DNA from: Pseudomonas fluorescens
GTDB lineage: Bacteria; Pseudomonadota; Gammaproteobacteria; Pseudomonadales; Pseudomonadaceae
Direction of reading: 5' to 3'
Assembly: GCF_001307155.1 (NCBI RefSeq)
Contig: NZ_CP012830.1
Coordinates: forward strand, 5,206,501 to 5,270,500
DNA length: 64,000 bases
A program made the position numbers and the translations under genes. Positions 43,995 to 52,533 of this stretch are shown here, one piece after another (the stretch's first letter is position 1; the number at the start of each line of letters is the position of its first letter). Under the pieces are notes generated by a model, which had not been told where the DNA came from, made no database searches, and saw nothing but the letters and a program-made list of their open reading frames with translations.

Positions 43995-44816
43995 GTGGAG
44001 AGAAATACCGACATTGAGCTGCGGTTGCTGGTCGAAGCGATCTACCTCAAATACAGCTACGACTTTCGTGATTACTCCGGCGCTTCGATCAAGCGTCGGG
44101 TCAATCACGCCTTGCATCAACTCGAATGCAAGACCATTTCCGCGCTGCAGGAGCGGGTGCTGCACGACCCGACGGCGTTCATGCAGTTGCTGCAATTGCT
44201 GACGATTCCGGTCAGCGAGATGTTTCGCGACCCGGCACACTTCCAGGCCATTCGTCAGGAAGTGGTGCCGCTGCTCAAGACCTATCCTTCGATCAAGATC
44301 TGGATTGCCGGGTGCAGCACGGGCGAAGAGGTCTATTCGATGGCCATTCTGCTGCGCGAAGAGGGCTTGCTGGAGCGCACCATCATTTACGCCACTGACA
44401 TCAACCCACGCTCGCTAGAAAAGGCCAAACAGGGGATCTTTTCGCTGGCGAACATCCGCGCCTACACCCATAACTACCAGCAGGCCGGTGGTCAGTGCTC
44501 GTTCGCCAACTACTATACGGCGGCGTATGACCACGCGATTTTCGACAAGACCCTGTGTGAGAACGTGACTTTCGCCGATCACAGCCTGGCGACTGACAGT
44601 GTCTTTTCAGAAACTCAATTAATTTCATGTCGCAATGTATTGATTTATTTCAATAAAAAATTACAGGATCGTGCCTTCGGGCTGTTTCATGAGTCGCTGT
44701 GTCATCGTGGTTTCCTGGTGCTGGGCAGTAAGGAGACCCTGGACTTCTCGACCTATGGCAAGCAGTTCGAACCTTTGGTCAAACAAGAACGGATCTACCG
44801 CAAGCATGCTGAGTAA
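43995..44816 (+). CDS. CheR-type methyltransferase
   Basis: A 273-residue SAM-dependent glutamate methyltransferase of the CheR family. The N-terminal helical domain reads YDFRDYSGASIKRRVNHALH. The SAM site is IWIAGCSTGEEVYSMAILL, followed by TDINPRSLEKAKQGIFS and SCRNVLIYFNKKLQDRAF. It starts with GTG directly after the hybrid kinase stop (no gap) and overlaps the next gene by 11 bp, so it is translationally coupled. It has no TPR or receiver. No MCP or CheB gene is adjacent, so its substrate may be a domain of the kinase or a distant receptor. Confidence 0.9.
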   Translation: MERNTDIELRLLVEAIYLKYSYDFRDYSGASIKRRVNHALHQLECKTISALQERVLHDPTAFMQLLQLLTIPVSEMFRDPAHFQAIRQEVVPLLKTYPSIKIWIAGCSTGEEVYSMAILLREEGLLERTIIYATDINPRSLEKAKQGIFSLANIRAYTHNYQQAGGQCSFANYYTAAYDHAIFDKTLCENVTFADHSLATDSVFSETQLISCRNVLIYFNKKLQDRAFGLFHESLCHRGFLVLGSKETLDFSTYGKQFEPLVKQERIYRKHAE

Positions 44817-46020
44817 TATCCAGGCCAAATTGCTGATCGTCGACGATCTGCCAGAGAACCTGCTGGCGCTCGAAGCGCTGATCACCCGTGAAGACCGTAC
44901 GGTGTACAAGGCGCTATCCGCGGACGAAGCCTTGTCATTGCTGCTGCAACACGAGTTCGCCATCGCCATTCTCGATGTGCAGATGCCCGGCATGAACGGC
45001 TTCGAACTGGCCGAACTGATGCGCGGTACCGAGAAAACCCGGAGCATTCCGATTATTTTCGTCAGTGCGGCCGGGCGAGAGAGTCATTACGCGTTCAAGG
45101 GTTACGAAAGTGGCGCCGTGGACTTTTTGCATAAACCGCTGGATATCCACGCGGTGAAAAGCAAGGTCAACGTGTTTGTCGACCTGTACCGGCAGCGCAA
45201 GGCAATGAATCTGCAGGTCGAAGCCCTGGAGCAAGGCCGTCGTGAGCAGGAGGCGTTACTCAAGCAATTGCAGGCCACGCAGAGCGAGCTGGAGCAGGCC
45301 GTGCGCATGCGTGATGACTTCATGTCGATCGTCGCTCACGAGGTCCGTACACCGTTGAACGGGCTGATCCTCGAAACCCAGCTGCGCAAGATGCATCTGG
45401 CCCGGGACAATGCTGCGGCGTTTACCCTGGACAAGATGCACGCGATGGTCGATCGCGATGAGCGGCAGATTAAGAGCCTGATTCGCTTGATCGAGGACAT
45501 GCTCGATGTTTCGCGGATTCGCACCGGCAAGCTGTCGATTCGCCCCAGCCGTTTTGACCTGGCGCAGTTGACGGGTAACCTGTTGCAGAGTTTTGCACCG
45601 CAGGTGGAGTCTGCCGAGTCGTCGGTGACGTTTGTCGCTCCGCTACCGGTGGAAGGCAATTGGGATGAGTTTCGCATCGAGCAGGTGGTGTCCAACCTGC
45701 TGACCAACGCCCTGCGTTACGGTGCCAAGCGTCCGATCGAGGTTCGCGTGTACAGCCAGGACGGTGAAGCGCGGATGGAGATCAGGGATCAGGGGATTGG
45801 CATCAGTGAGGAAAACCAGAAACGTATTTTTCAGCAGTTCGAGCGTGTGTCAGCGAAAACCGTGGTGGCCGGACTGGGTTTAGGGCTATTTATTTCCGAG
45901 CAAATCGTCGCCGCCCATGGCGGATCCATCACCGTTGAGAGCAAGATTAATCAAGGTTCGTTATTTCGTGTTTGCCTACCGCTGCAGGAAAACAGACAAA
46001 GCAACGCAACCTCTGCGTGA
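44806..46020 (+). CDS. Receiver-histidine kinase protein (REC-HisKA-HATPase)
   Basis: A 404-residue soluble kinase. The N-terminal receiver has phosphoacceptor D57 (IAILDVQMPGMNGFE). A coiled coil follows (residues 125-165), then HisKA with H178 (SIVAHEVRTPLNGLIL) and an HATPase domain with IRDQGIGISEENQKRIFQQF and VVAGLGLGLFISEQIV. Its receiver could take phosphate from the hybrid kinase and alter its own kinase activity. The ATG lies inside the cheR end, an 11-bp overlap. A longer open frame upstream lies in another frame of cheR and is not real. There is no membrane segment. Confidence 0.9.
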   Translation: MLSNIQAKLLIVDDLPENLLALEALITREDRTVYKALSADEALSLLLQHEFAIAILDVQMPGMNGFELAELMRGTEKTRSIPIIFVSAAGRESHYAFKGYESGAVDFLHKPLDIHAVKSKVNVFVDLYRQRKAMNLQVEALEQGRREQEALLKQLQATQSELEQAVRMRDDFMSIVAHEVRTPLNGLILETQLRKMHLARDNAAAFTLDKMHAMVDRDERQIKSLIRLIEDMLDVSRIRTGKLSIRPSRFDLAQLTGNLLQSFAPQVESAESSVTFVAPLPVEGNWDEFRIEQVVSNLLTNALRYGAKRPIEVRVYSQDGEARMEIRDQGIGISEENQKRIFQQFERVSAKTVVAGLGLGLFISEQIVAAHGGSITVESKINQGSLFRVCLPLQENRQSNATSA

Positions 46021-46064
46021 CCGAAGGGTCGTATCAGCAGCTATTGACCGAACAAAGGCTTCCC

Positions 46065-46442
46065 ATGAGTGAAGATGCACAAGACGTCGTATTGATTGTT
46101 GAAGATGACCCCTCGATCCTGATGGTACTGGTCGCCTATCTGTCGGGTGAGGGCTATCGGGTTTTGCAGGCTGTAGATGGCGAGCAGGCTTTCGAAATTC
46201 TCGCGAGCAAACCGCACCTGGATATGATGATCACCGATTACCGTCTGCCCGGTGGCATCTCCGGCGTACAGATTGCCGAACCCGCGGTGAAGCTGCGACC
46301 TGAACTCAAGGTGATTTTCATCAGCGGTTACCCGCAGGAAATTCGTGAGTCCGGCAGCCCGATCGCGCAAAAGGCGCCGATCCTGGCCAAGCCGTTCGAT
46401 CTCGACGAGTTGCAGGTCTTGATGCACGAAATGCTTTCGTAA
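46065..46442 (+). CDS. Single-domain response regulator closing the phosphorelay operon
   Basis: A 125-residue CheY-like receiver with the acidic pair in LIVEDDPSILMV, phosphoacceptor D58 in MMITDYRLPGGISG, and the conserved Lys in ILAKPFDLDEL. AAAGG lies 7 nt before ATG 46065, 44 bp after the kinase gene. It has no output domain, so the relay must end in protein-protein contact or pass on to another histidine protein. It resembles the divergent receiver at 39985-40347. Confidence 0.9.
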   Translation: MSEDAQDVVLIVEDDPSILMVLVAYLSGEGYRVLQAVDGEQAFEILASKPHLDMMITDYRLPGGISGVQIAEPAVKLRPELKVIFISGYPQEIRESGSPIAQKAPILAKPFDLDELQVLMHEMLS

Positions 46443-46465
46443 GCTCCGCTCCTGCGGTCTATCGT

Positions 46466-47521
46466 TTACAGGCCCTGCTGCAACGCCGGGTCATCCGGAT
46501 TCATCTGCTCAAGTTGTGCCAGCAGCACCTGAACATTCTGCAGCTGGCCACTTTCCTTCCAGTAGTTGATCAACGTGACTCGCGCCTTGCGATCGGCCGG
46601 GTGACGCTGAACGATTTCCTGAAGCTGCTTTTGTGCGGCTTCGAGTTCTTCCTGGCCGTGCAAGGTGGTTGCCAGGTCGTAGCGGTATTCCCTGTTGTCG
46701 GGCGCAAGTTCTACCGCTTTTGAAAGGCCGAGCAAGGCCAGCTCGTTTTGTCCGTGATGCAGCAACCACAACCCTAAAGCATGCTGCAGGTAGGCGGAGT
46801 CAGGTTGGGCCTGCAACTGTCTGGCGAGCATTTGTTGGGCAGCATCGGCCTGGCCCTGTTTATCCAGCACCTCGATCTGCATCACCAGCGCCGGCAAGTT
46901 GCCCGGGTCCAGGCGCAAGGTCTGATCGAGCGCCTGCTGTGCTGCTTTCACTTCAGCGTTGTGCAGGTGCAGGCGAGCCAGTTGGTATTGGGTCTCGGCG
47001 CTTTCAGGCTGACTATTCAGCGAGTGCTCGTATTCATCGATGACCTGCTGCAAAGGGCCGAAGTACAACCCCAGATCATCCGGCGAAAGCCCCAGCAACG
47101 CGTTCGCGGTGGCAAAACGCACGACTTGCTCGTGGTCGTCGAGCAATGGCCCGAGCAACAGGCTGCGTTGACCATTGGGCACCAGCCCGACGATGCTTTT
47201 GATCGCCGCCTGGCGAACCTCGACCACAGGGCTTTGCAGGTCCGCGTCAGCCAGCTTCAGTGCCTGCGGGCTCGGGTAATTCGCCAGTTCGGCATGCAAC
47301 AGGACACGGCGCGTGTCCGACAAGTCCGGACGTGCCAACTGTTGATAGAGCACTCGCGCCGCACCGGGTTGGCCGTTGCGGGCCTTTTCCATGGCGTCGT
47401 GATAGCCCTGCTTGATCGCAGGGGGCACCTCTGGCGTCGTACTGCGCAGAGAAAACCAGGCAATGCCGACGGCAAACAGGACCAGCAGGCTGATGTACAG
47501 GTAGCGGCGAGGCATGGGCAT
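46466..47521 (-). CDS. Membrane-anchored TPR protein
   Basis: A 351-residue protein with one N-terminal membrane segment (YLYISLLVLFAVGIAWFSL, residues 7-25) and a periplasmic or cytosolic helical-repeat body. The middle (about 85-140) looks HEAT-like (VVEVRQAAIKSIVGLVPNGQ). The rest contains about five TPRs, such as ESAETQYQLARLHLHNAEVK, LRLDPGNLPALVMQIEVLDK and YLQHALGLWLLHHGQ. It is probably a scaffold; no partner is evident. It converges with the phosphorelay operon (23 bp between stops) and is divergent from the FUSC gene. Confidence 0.8.
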   Translation of the reverse strand: MPMPRRYLYISLLVLFAVGIAWFSLRSTTPEVPPAIKQGYHDAMEKARNGQPGAARVLYQQLARPDLSDTRRVLLHAELANYPSPQALKLADADLQSPVVEVRQAAIKSIVGLVPNGQRSLLLGPLLDDHEQVVRFATANALLGLSPDDLGLYFGPLQQVIDEYEHSLNSQPESAETQYQLARLHLHNAEVKAAQQALDQTLRLDPGNLPALVMQIEVLDKQGQADAAQQMLARQLQAQPDSAYLQHALGLWLLHHGQNELALLGLSKAVELAPDNREYRYDLATTLHGQEELEAAQKQLQEIVQRHPADRKARVTLINYWKESGQLQNVQVLLAQLEQMNPDDPALQQGL

Positions 47522-47696
47522 GCAGGAATCCGGAATCTGACAGTGTTTGCAAAGCTGCCAGCATCGGTCAGCTGGCGCTGCGAGTCAAACCCGGGACGTG
47601 GTTAAAACCATACTTGATGGGCACATGTCGAGCTGAAACCTCTCACGTGTCGTCGCAGTGACTACGCTTGCTGGAGACGACTCGACGAGTGTTTCC

Positions 47697-49832
47697 ATGC
47701 AAGCGTTGCTGCAGTACTTCAAGGCGATCCTCCACCCCGGTCCCGGGGTGTTGCTGTTTGCCTTGAGAACGATCACCGCCGGGCTGCTGACACTGTACCT
47801 GGCCTTTGTGTTTGACCTCGACCAGCCCAAATGGTCGATCATGGCCGTGGTCATCGTCAGCCAGCCGCTGGCCGGGATGGCGCTAGCCCGCAGTTTTGGC
47901 CAGGTCATCGGCACCACGCTGGGCGCGGCCGTGGCCGTGGTGATCATGGCGATCTTCCCCCAGGCGCCGGTGCCTTTCGTGATGACGTTGTCCCTGTGGC
48001 TGGCGCTGTGCACCGCCGGTGGCACCTTGTTGCGCTACACCAGTTCCCAGGCATTTGTGCTCAGCGGCTACACGGCGGTAGTGGTGGGGCTGCTGGCAGT
48101 GCCTGATCTGGAGGGCACCTTCCTGTTGGCCGTGACCCGCGTGACCGAGACGTTGCTGGCGGTTGCCTGTGTCTGTGTGGTCAGCCTGCTGACCGCGCGT
48201 CCGGAGGCTGTGGCCAAGGATTACTTTGCCAGGATCGATCAGGTGATCAAGCTGCTGGCAACCCATGCCAGCGCGGTCATTCGGACCGAGGAAAGCGAGG
48301 AAGACTTCCACCGTCGGCAAATGCAGCTGCTTGGGCAGATCAGCGCGCTGGAGGGGGTACGCCGGCATTTGTATTACGACGCGCCGCGTTTGCGCAGTGC
48401 CGACGACCTGGTGCAATTGCTTGGCAATCAACTGCTGTTGCTGACCGCGCGGCTCACCGCATTGCGCCATCAGCGCGAGCTGTTGCTCGAACGCTGGGAA
48501 GGCGAGATCCCTGCCGAAATCCAGCATTTGCTGAACGAAGAGCTGACCTTTCTCGATGAACTGGCCCGGCAGGGGCGCGCGCTGTCCAGCGAGCAGCGGC
48601 ACCAGTTTGCGGCATTGCAACAGCGCTTCGATGCACTGGCCTACCGTTCGGAGCAACTGACCGAGCCCTTGAAGGCCACCTTGCGCTCGCTGTCATGGTC
48701 ACTGCGTTGGGAACAGGCGCGAATGCTCCAGCAGCTTGAAACGATTCTGGAATTGAGCGATGCGATCCAGAGCGGACGCAAGGCCAGTAGCGTGTTTCGC
48801 GGTCAGGCCAATCCACTGCACCTGGATTTCACCCTGGCGACGATGAACGCCATCCGTGCGTTCTGCGCACTGATGGTGGCTGGCCTGATATGGATCGAAA
48901 CCGGTTGGGACGGCGCCCGGGGCGGGATGATTGTGGCGGGGATCCTCTGCTCGTTGATGGCGACGTTTCCCCGCCCGTTGTTGGCTGCCCAGAGCTATGC
49001 CCGGGGCTTGGGTCTGGCGCTGGTGGTGTCGGCGCTGCTTGAATTTGCGCTGGTGCCGATGATCAGTAGCTTCGAGCTGTTGGCCCTGTTGCTGGCGCCA
49101 TTGCTGTATGCCGTTGCGGTGGGGTTGTCCAGCCCGCCAACCACGGGGACGGGGATCGGGCTGGGATTGTCGACATTTCTGTTATTGGGCCCGCAGAACA
49201 CCGGATTGGGGCAGAACACCGCGATCCAGTGGTTTGAATTTGCTGGCGCTTACACCTGCGCCACCGTGCTGGCGTTGAGTGTGTATGCCTTGATCTTCCC
49301 CTTCAGGCCCGTTCTGCGTATTCGCCGGCTGCACCAGGAAAATTGCGAGCAGGTCTATGCCTTGCTGAAAAAACCGGCCACGGATGAAAACCAGTTTGCC
49401 TTCGAGAGTCGTCTGGTCGACCGTCTGACCACGATGCTGGGGCTGTTGCCAGCCATCCAGGACAAGCCTGCGCGTGACCTGTTCGAGGTCAGCCTCGGCT
49501 GTCTGGCCCTGGGCATTGCCTTGAACCAGCTCAGGCAGCAGGGGCAGAACAACCTGCTACTGAGCCCGCAGACGCAAACCCGGTTGTTTGCCACCGTTCA
49601 GGAAGTCGGGCGGCTGGTTGCCGGTCGGCCGAACATCGAAGTGGATCGCGTGATCGACAGCCTGCACGCCTTGGGCGATGAGCTGGACGCGCTGCACTGC
49701 AGCGTCCATGAACACCTGTGGTCAGTGTTTCGCATGCGTGTGGCGTTGTTGATCGTGGTGTCGTTCCTGGAGCGCCACCGTGGCCACTTTGAGCCTGTCA
49801 CCTTGCAAGGAGTACCTGCGCTTGACCATTGA
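47697..49832 (+). CDS. FUSC-family inner-membrane efflux protein (AaeB-like)
   Basis: A 711-residue membrane protein with two clusters of membrane helices (about 15-165 and 385-530) separated and followed by soluble helical domains. This is the FUSC/AaeB plan: LLFALRTITAGLLTLYLAF and DQPKWSIMAVVIVSQPLAGM early, and the second copy RAFCALMVAGLIWIETGW. With the DUF1656 and HlyD genes downstream it forms an Aae-like set, which in E. coli exports aromatic carboxylic acids. I chose ATG 47697 (MQALLQYFKAIL) at the start of the first conserved segment; 13 further codons exist upstream. Confidence 0.88.
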   Translation: MQALLQYFKAILHPGPGVLLFALRTITAGLLTLYLAFVFDLDQPKWSIMAVVIVSQPLAGMALARSFGQVIGTTLGAAVAVVIMAIFPQAPVPFVMTLSLWLALCTAGGTLLRYTSSQAFVLSGYTAVVVGLLAVPDLEGTFLLAVTRVTETLLAVACVCVVSLLTARPEAVAKDYFARIDQVIKLLATHASAVIRTEESEEDFHRRQMQLLGQISALEGVRRHLYYDAPRLRSADDLVQLLGNQLLLLTARLTALRHQRELLLERWEGEIPAEIQHLLNEELTFLDELARQGRALSSEQRHQFAALQQRFDALAYRSEQLTEPLKATLRSLSWSLRWEQARMLQQLETILELSDAIQSGRKASSVFRGQANPLHLDFTLATMNAIRAFCALMVAGLIWIETGWDGARGGMIVAGILCSLMATFPRPLLAAQSYARGLGLALVVSALLEFALVPMISSFELLALLLAPLLYAVAVGLSSPPTTGTGIGLGLSTFLLLGPQNTGLGQNTAIQWFEFAGAYTCATVLALSVYALIFPFRPVLRIRRLHQENCEQVYALLKKPATDENQFAFESRLVDRLTTMLGLLPAIQDKPARDLFEVSLGCLALGIALNQLRQQGQNNLLLSPQTQTRLFATVQEVGRLVAGRPNIEVDRVIDSLHALGDELDALHCSVHEHLWSVFRMRVALLIVVSFLERHRGHFEPVTLQGVPALDH

Positions 49833-50022
49833 TCTGGAAATAGGCGGCGTCTATCTGCCGCCGATTGCCCAGGCGCTGCTGCTGGGCTTGCCGATTTTCC
49901 TGGTGCTGGACTGGTTCCTGCGGCGCCTCGGCGTATTGCAATTCGTCTGGCATGAAGCCTTGTTCGAAGGCGCGTTGTACGCCTGCGTGTGCGCGATGTT
50001 GATACTGGCGATGGGAGCCTGA
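49822..50022 (+). CDS. DUF1656 small membrane protein (AaeX-like), TTG start
   Basis: A 66-residue inner-membrane protein with two hydrophobic segments. The DUF1656 signature is DLEIGGVYLPPIAQALLLG, then FLVLDWFLRRLGVLQFVWH. These proteins always accompany FUSC and HlyD partners; the function is unknown. I place the start at TTG 49822, because AAGGAG lies 9 nt upstream and the product then begins as in the family. The longer frame opening at 49780 reads antisense-free but unrelated sequence within the FUSC gene. It overlaps the FUSC stop by 11 bp. Confidence 0.82.
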   Translation: MTIDLEIGGVYLPPIAQALLLGLPIFLVLDWFLRRLGVLQFVWHEALFEGALYACVCAMLILAMGA

Positions 50023-50026
50023 TGCC

Positions 50027-50992
50027 TTGAAGAAGATTCTTGCCCAATTCTCGACACTGGCAGTGGTCGTGCTGGCTTTTGTGCTCGGCTGGTTTGCCTG
50101 GGAGCATTACACCCGCGCACCGTGGACCCGGGACGCACGGGTGCGTGCCGATGTGGTGACTTTGTCCGCCGATGTTGCGGGACGCATCGTCCGCCTGGGT
50201 GTGCAGGATAACCAGCATGTGGAGAAGGGGCAGTTGCTGTTGGAAATCGATCCCTCGCGTTACGCCCTGGCGGTGGAACATGCCAAGCGTTCGGTCGAAG
50301 TGGCGAAGGCCTCGCTGGGGCAATCGCAAGCCACCATCGTTGCCAGTCAGGCGCTGCTCAAGCAGCGTCAAAGCGAGGAGCTGCGTCGACGGACCCTCAA
50401 GGAACGCATGGCGGTTTCTGGCGAAGAGTGGGAAAAGTCCAGTACCGAGGTGTCGGTGGCCCAGGCCGATTTGCTGCGCAACCAGGCCAACCTGGGTTTT
50501 GCCCAGGCCAACGTGCAACTGGCCATCGCCGCATTGGCCGAGGCTGAACACGATCTGCAGCGCACTCGGGTCGAATCGCCGGTCAGTGGCTACGTCACCA
50601 ATCTGCTGACGCGGCAGGGCGATTACGCGACCGCGGGCGGGCCGCTGGTGGCGCTGGTGGACAGCGACTCGTTTTATATCAGCGGCTACTTCGAAGAAAC
50701 CAAACTGCCGCGAATCGCGGAGGGTGACCGGGTCGACATCGAATTGATGAGTGGCGAACGTTTTGGCGGCACCGTGCAAAGCATCGCTTTCGCCATTGCC
50801 GACCGGGAGAACCTGCCCGGCGGGCGTTTGCTGGCCAACATCAACCCAAGCTACACCTGGGTCAAACTGGCGCAACGGGTGCCGGTACGGATTCAGATCG
50901 ACGCCGACTATGCCGGCAAAAACACGCTGCGTGCCGGGACCACGGCTACGGTGACTGTCCAGGAAACCCGCAAATCCGACGATCACCGCTAA
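50027..50992 (+). CDS. HlyD-family membrane-fusion protein (AaeA-like), TTG start
   Basis: A 321-residue periplasmic adaptor. It has an N-terminal anchor (LAVVVLAFVLGWFAW), a biotinyl-lipoyl half (VRLGVQDNQHVEKGQLLLEI), a helical hairpin rich in Ala/Gln (about 85-180), the second lipoyl half (RVESPVSGYVTNLLTRQGDY), and a beta-barrel domain. It links the FUSC pump to an outer-membrane channel, possibly the OprN-type protein encoded convergently. The start is TTG 50027, with GGGAG 10 nt upstream and 4 bp after the DUF1656 stop. The TTG start would give low expression. Confidence 0.88.
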   Translation: MKKILAQFSTLAVVVLAFVLGWFAWEHYTRAPWTRDARVRADVVTLSADVAGRIVRLGVQDNQHVEKGQLLLEIDPSRYALAVEHAKRSVEVAKASLGQSQATIVASQALLKQRQSEELRRRTLKERMAVSGEEWEKSSTEVSVAQADLLRNQANLGFAQANVQLAIAALAEAEHDLQRTRVESPVSGYVTNLLTRQGDYATAGGPLVALVDSDSFYISGYFEETKLPRIAEGDRVDIELMSGERFGGTVQSIAFAIADRENLPGGRLLANINPSYTWVKLAQRVPVRIQIDADYAGKNTLRAGTTATVTVQETRKSDDHR

Positions 50993-51028
50993 CACGGGGG
51001 AATGTGGGGAATCACCATTGTTTGCAGG

Positions 51029-51069
51029 CAAAAAAAGCCCCGCGACCGAATGAGACGCGGGGCAAAAAA
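51029..51069. terminator. Bidirectional intrinsic terminator
   Basis: GCCCCGCG (51037-51044) pairs perfectly with CGCGGGGC (51056-51063). AAAAAA lies on both outer sides, so each strand has a U-tract in its own direction. It ends both the FUSC-DUF1656-HlyD unit and the mexEF-oprN operon. Confidence 0.85.
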
Positions 51070-51111
51070 TTTGGTTGGTTGCGGCCAACCAAAGGAGCTC
51101 TTGAAAAGGGG

Positions 51112-52533
51112 TTACCTGCTGGCGACCGTCTCGGGTTGCCAGCCACCGCCGAGGGCCTTGTAGATGGCGACGATGCCACGGTAAAGATCAACCTCGGCCT
51201 GGGCCTGGGAATCCTCGGCGGCAAGGCGCTCACGTTGTGCATCGAGCAGCACCAGGAAATCCACGGTGCCTTCGCGGTAGCGAATTTGCGCCAGGTCAGC
51301 CGCAGCACGGCTTGACTCACTCTGACGAATCAGCGAGATCAGGCGCTGTTGACGTTTACCGTAATCGGAGAAGGCGTTCTCCGATTCTTCCAGCGCTAAC
51401 AACACTTGCTGCTCGTAGGTCGCCAGGGCGCCTTCGGCGTTAGCATCGGCTGCCCGCAAACGAGCGCGCACGCTGCCCAGGTCGAAGGCGGCCCAGGTAA
51501 TGCTTGGGCTGAGCGCCCAGGCGCTGGCTGCCGACGAGCCGATCTGCGATCCACGCCCAGCGGTGAAGCCGAGGAAACCGCTGAGGCTGACCCGTGGGAA
51601 CAGATCGGCCTTAGCCACACCAATTCGCGCGGTGGCGGCGGCCAGCTTGCGTTCGGCACTGCGGATATCCGGACGGCGTTGCAGCAGCTCACCCGGATCA
51701 CCAATCGGCAAGGACTTGGCAATCGCCGGCAAGTTGGCCGGGCTGAGGTCGACGGTCAGTTTGTCCGGTCGTTCACCCAGCAGGGTGGCGATGCGGTTGC
51801 GTTGACGCACCTGCACTTCTTGCAGTTGCGGCACGCTGGCTTCGACGGAGGCAAGGCGGGCATCGGCGCGAACCACATCGAGCTGATCGCCGACGCCGGC
51901 ATCACGCAGGCTCACGGTGATTTTGCTCGACTCTTGCTGGTTCTGCAGGTTGGCCAGCGCGATTTTTTCCCGCAGTTGCGCACCGCGCAGTTGACCGTAA
52001 GCGTCCACCAGTTCGGCAATCATGCTGACTTGCAGTTGATGCAGATCGGCTTCGGCTGCTTGTTGATCGGCATCGGCGGCTTCCAGATTGCGCTGGATGC
52101 GCCCGAACAGATCCACTTCCCAGGCCATGTCCAGGCCCAGGTCATAGCGTTCGCTGTTGACGCGCTGAGTGGTCTGGCCGGGAATCTGGCCTTTGGCCAA
52201 ATCACTGCTGGCGCGGCTGGTGACGTTGGGTGTGGTCTGGGTGGCCGCGTCATCACGGAACGCCCGAGATGCCTTCAAGCGCGCATACGCCACTCGCAGA
52301 TCACGGTTGCCCTGCAACGACTGGGTCACCAACTGATTGAGGATCGGGTCATCGAACTGCTGCCACCAGACACCTTCGAAGCGTGCGCGGTCGAAGTTCT
52401 TCTGACCGTTGGCGCCATCGGTGGCGGCCGTGATGTTGGCCGCCTCCGTTGCCGGGGTCTTGTAGTCCGGGCCGACGGCACAGGCACTCAGGGCCAGTAC
52501 CAGCAAGCTCGGCAGGAAGACTTTCAGACTCAT
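51112..52533 (-). CDS. oprN: Outer-membrane efflux lipoprotein OprN (NodT family)
   Basis: A 473-residue TolC-type outer-membrane channel. The lipoprotein signal is FLPSLLVLALSAC (Cys at residue 18), and the NodT pattern is VGPDYKTPAT. Helical coiled-coil repeats follow (LGLDMAWEVDLFGRIQRNLEAADAD and LLQRRPDIRSAERKLAAATA). It pairs with MexE and MexF. The start at 52533 overlaps the mexF stop by 4 bp (ATGA). The frame stays open for 192 further codons upstream, but these are antisense-like readings inside mexF and are not part of the protein. Confidence 0.92.
   Translation of the reverse strand: MSLKVFLPSLLVLALSACAVGPDYKTPATEAANITAATDGANGQKNFDRARFEGVWWQQFDDPILNQLVTQSLQGNRDLRVAYARLKASRAFRDDAATQTTPNVTSRASSDLAKGQIPGQTTQRVNSERYDLGLDMAWEVDLFGRIQRNLEAADADQQAAEADLHQLQVSMIAELVDAYGQLRGAQLREKIALANLQNQQESSKITVSLRDAGVGDQLDVVRADARLASVEASVPQLQEVQVRQRNRIATLLGERPDKLTVDLSPANLPAIAKSLPIGDPGELLQRRPDIRSAERKLAAATARIGVAKADLFPRVSLSGFLGFTAGRGSQIGSSAASAWALSPSITWAAFDLGSVRARLRAADANAEGALATYEQQVLLALEESENAFSDYGKRQQRLISLIRQSESSRAAADLAQIRYREGTVDFLVLLDAQRERLAAEDSQAQAEVDLYRGIVAIYKALGGGWQPETVASR

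Noticed and set aside
49598..51088. 496-codon minus-strand frame
   Set aside because: It covers the FUSC, DUF1656 and HlyD genes in reverse and crosses the terminator at 51029-51069. No domain is recognisable.
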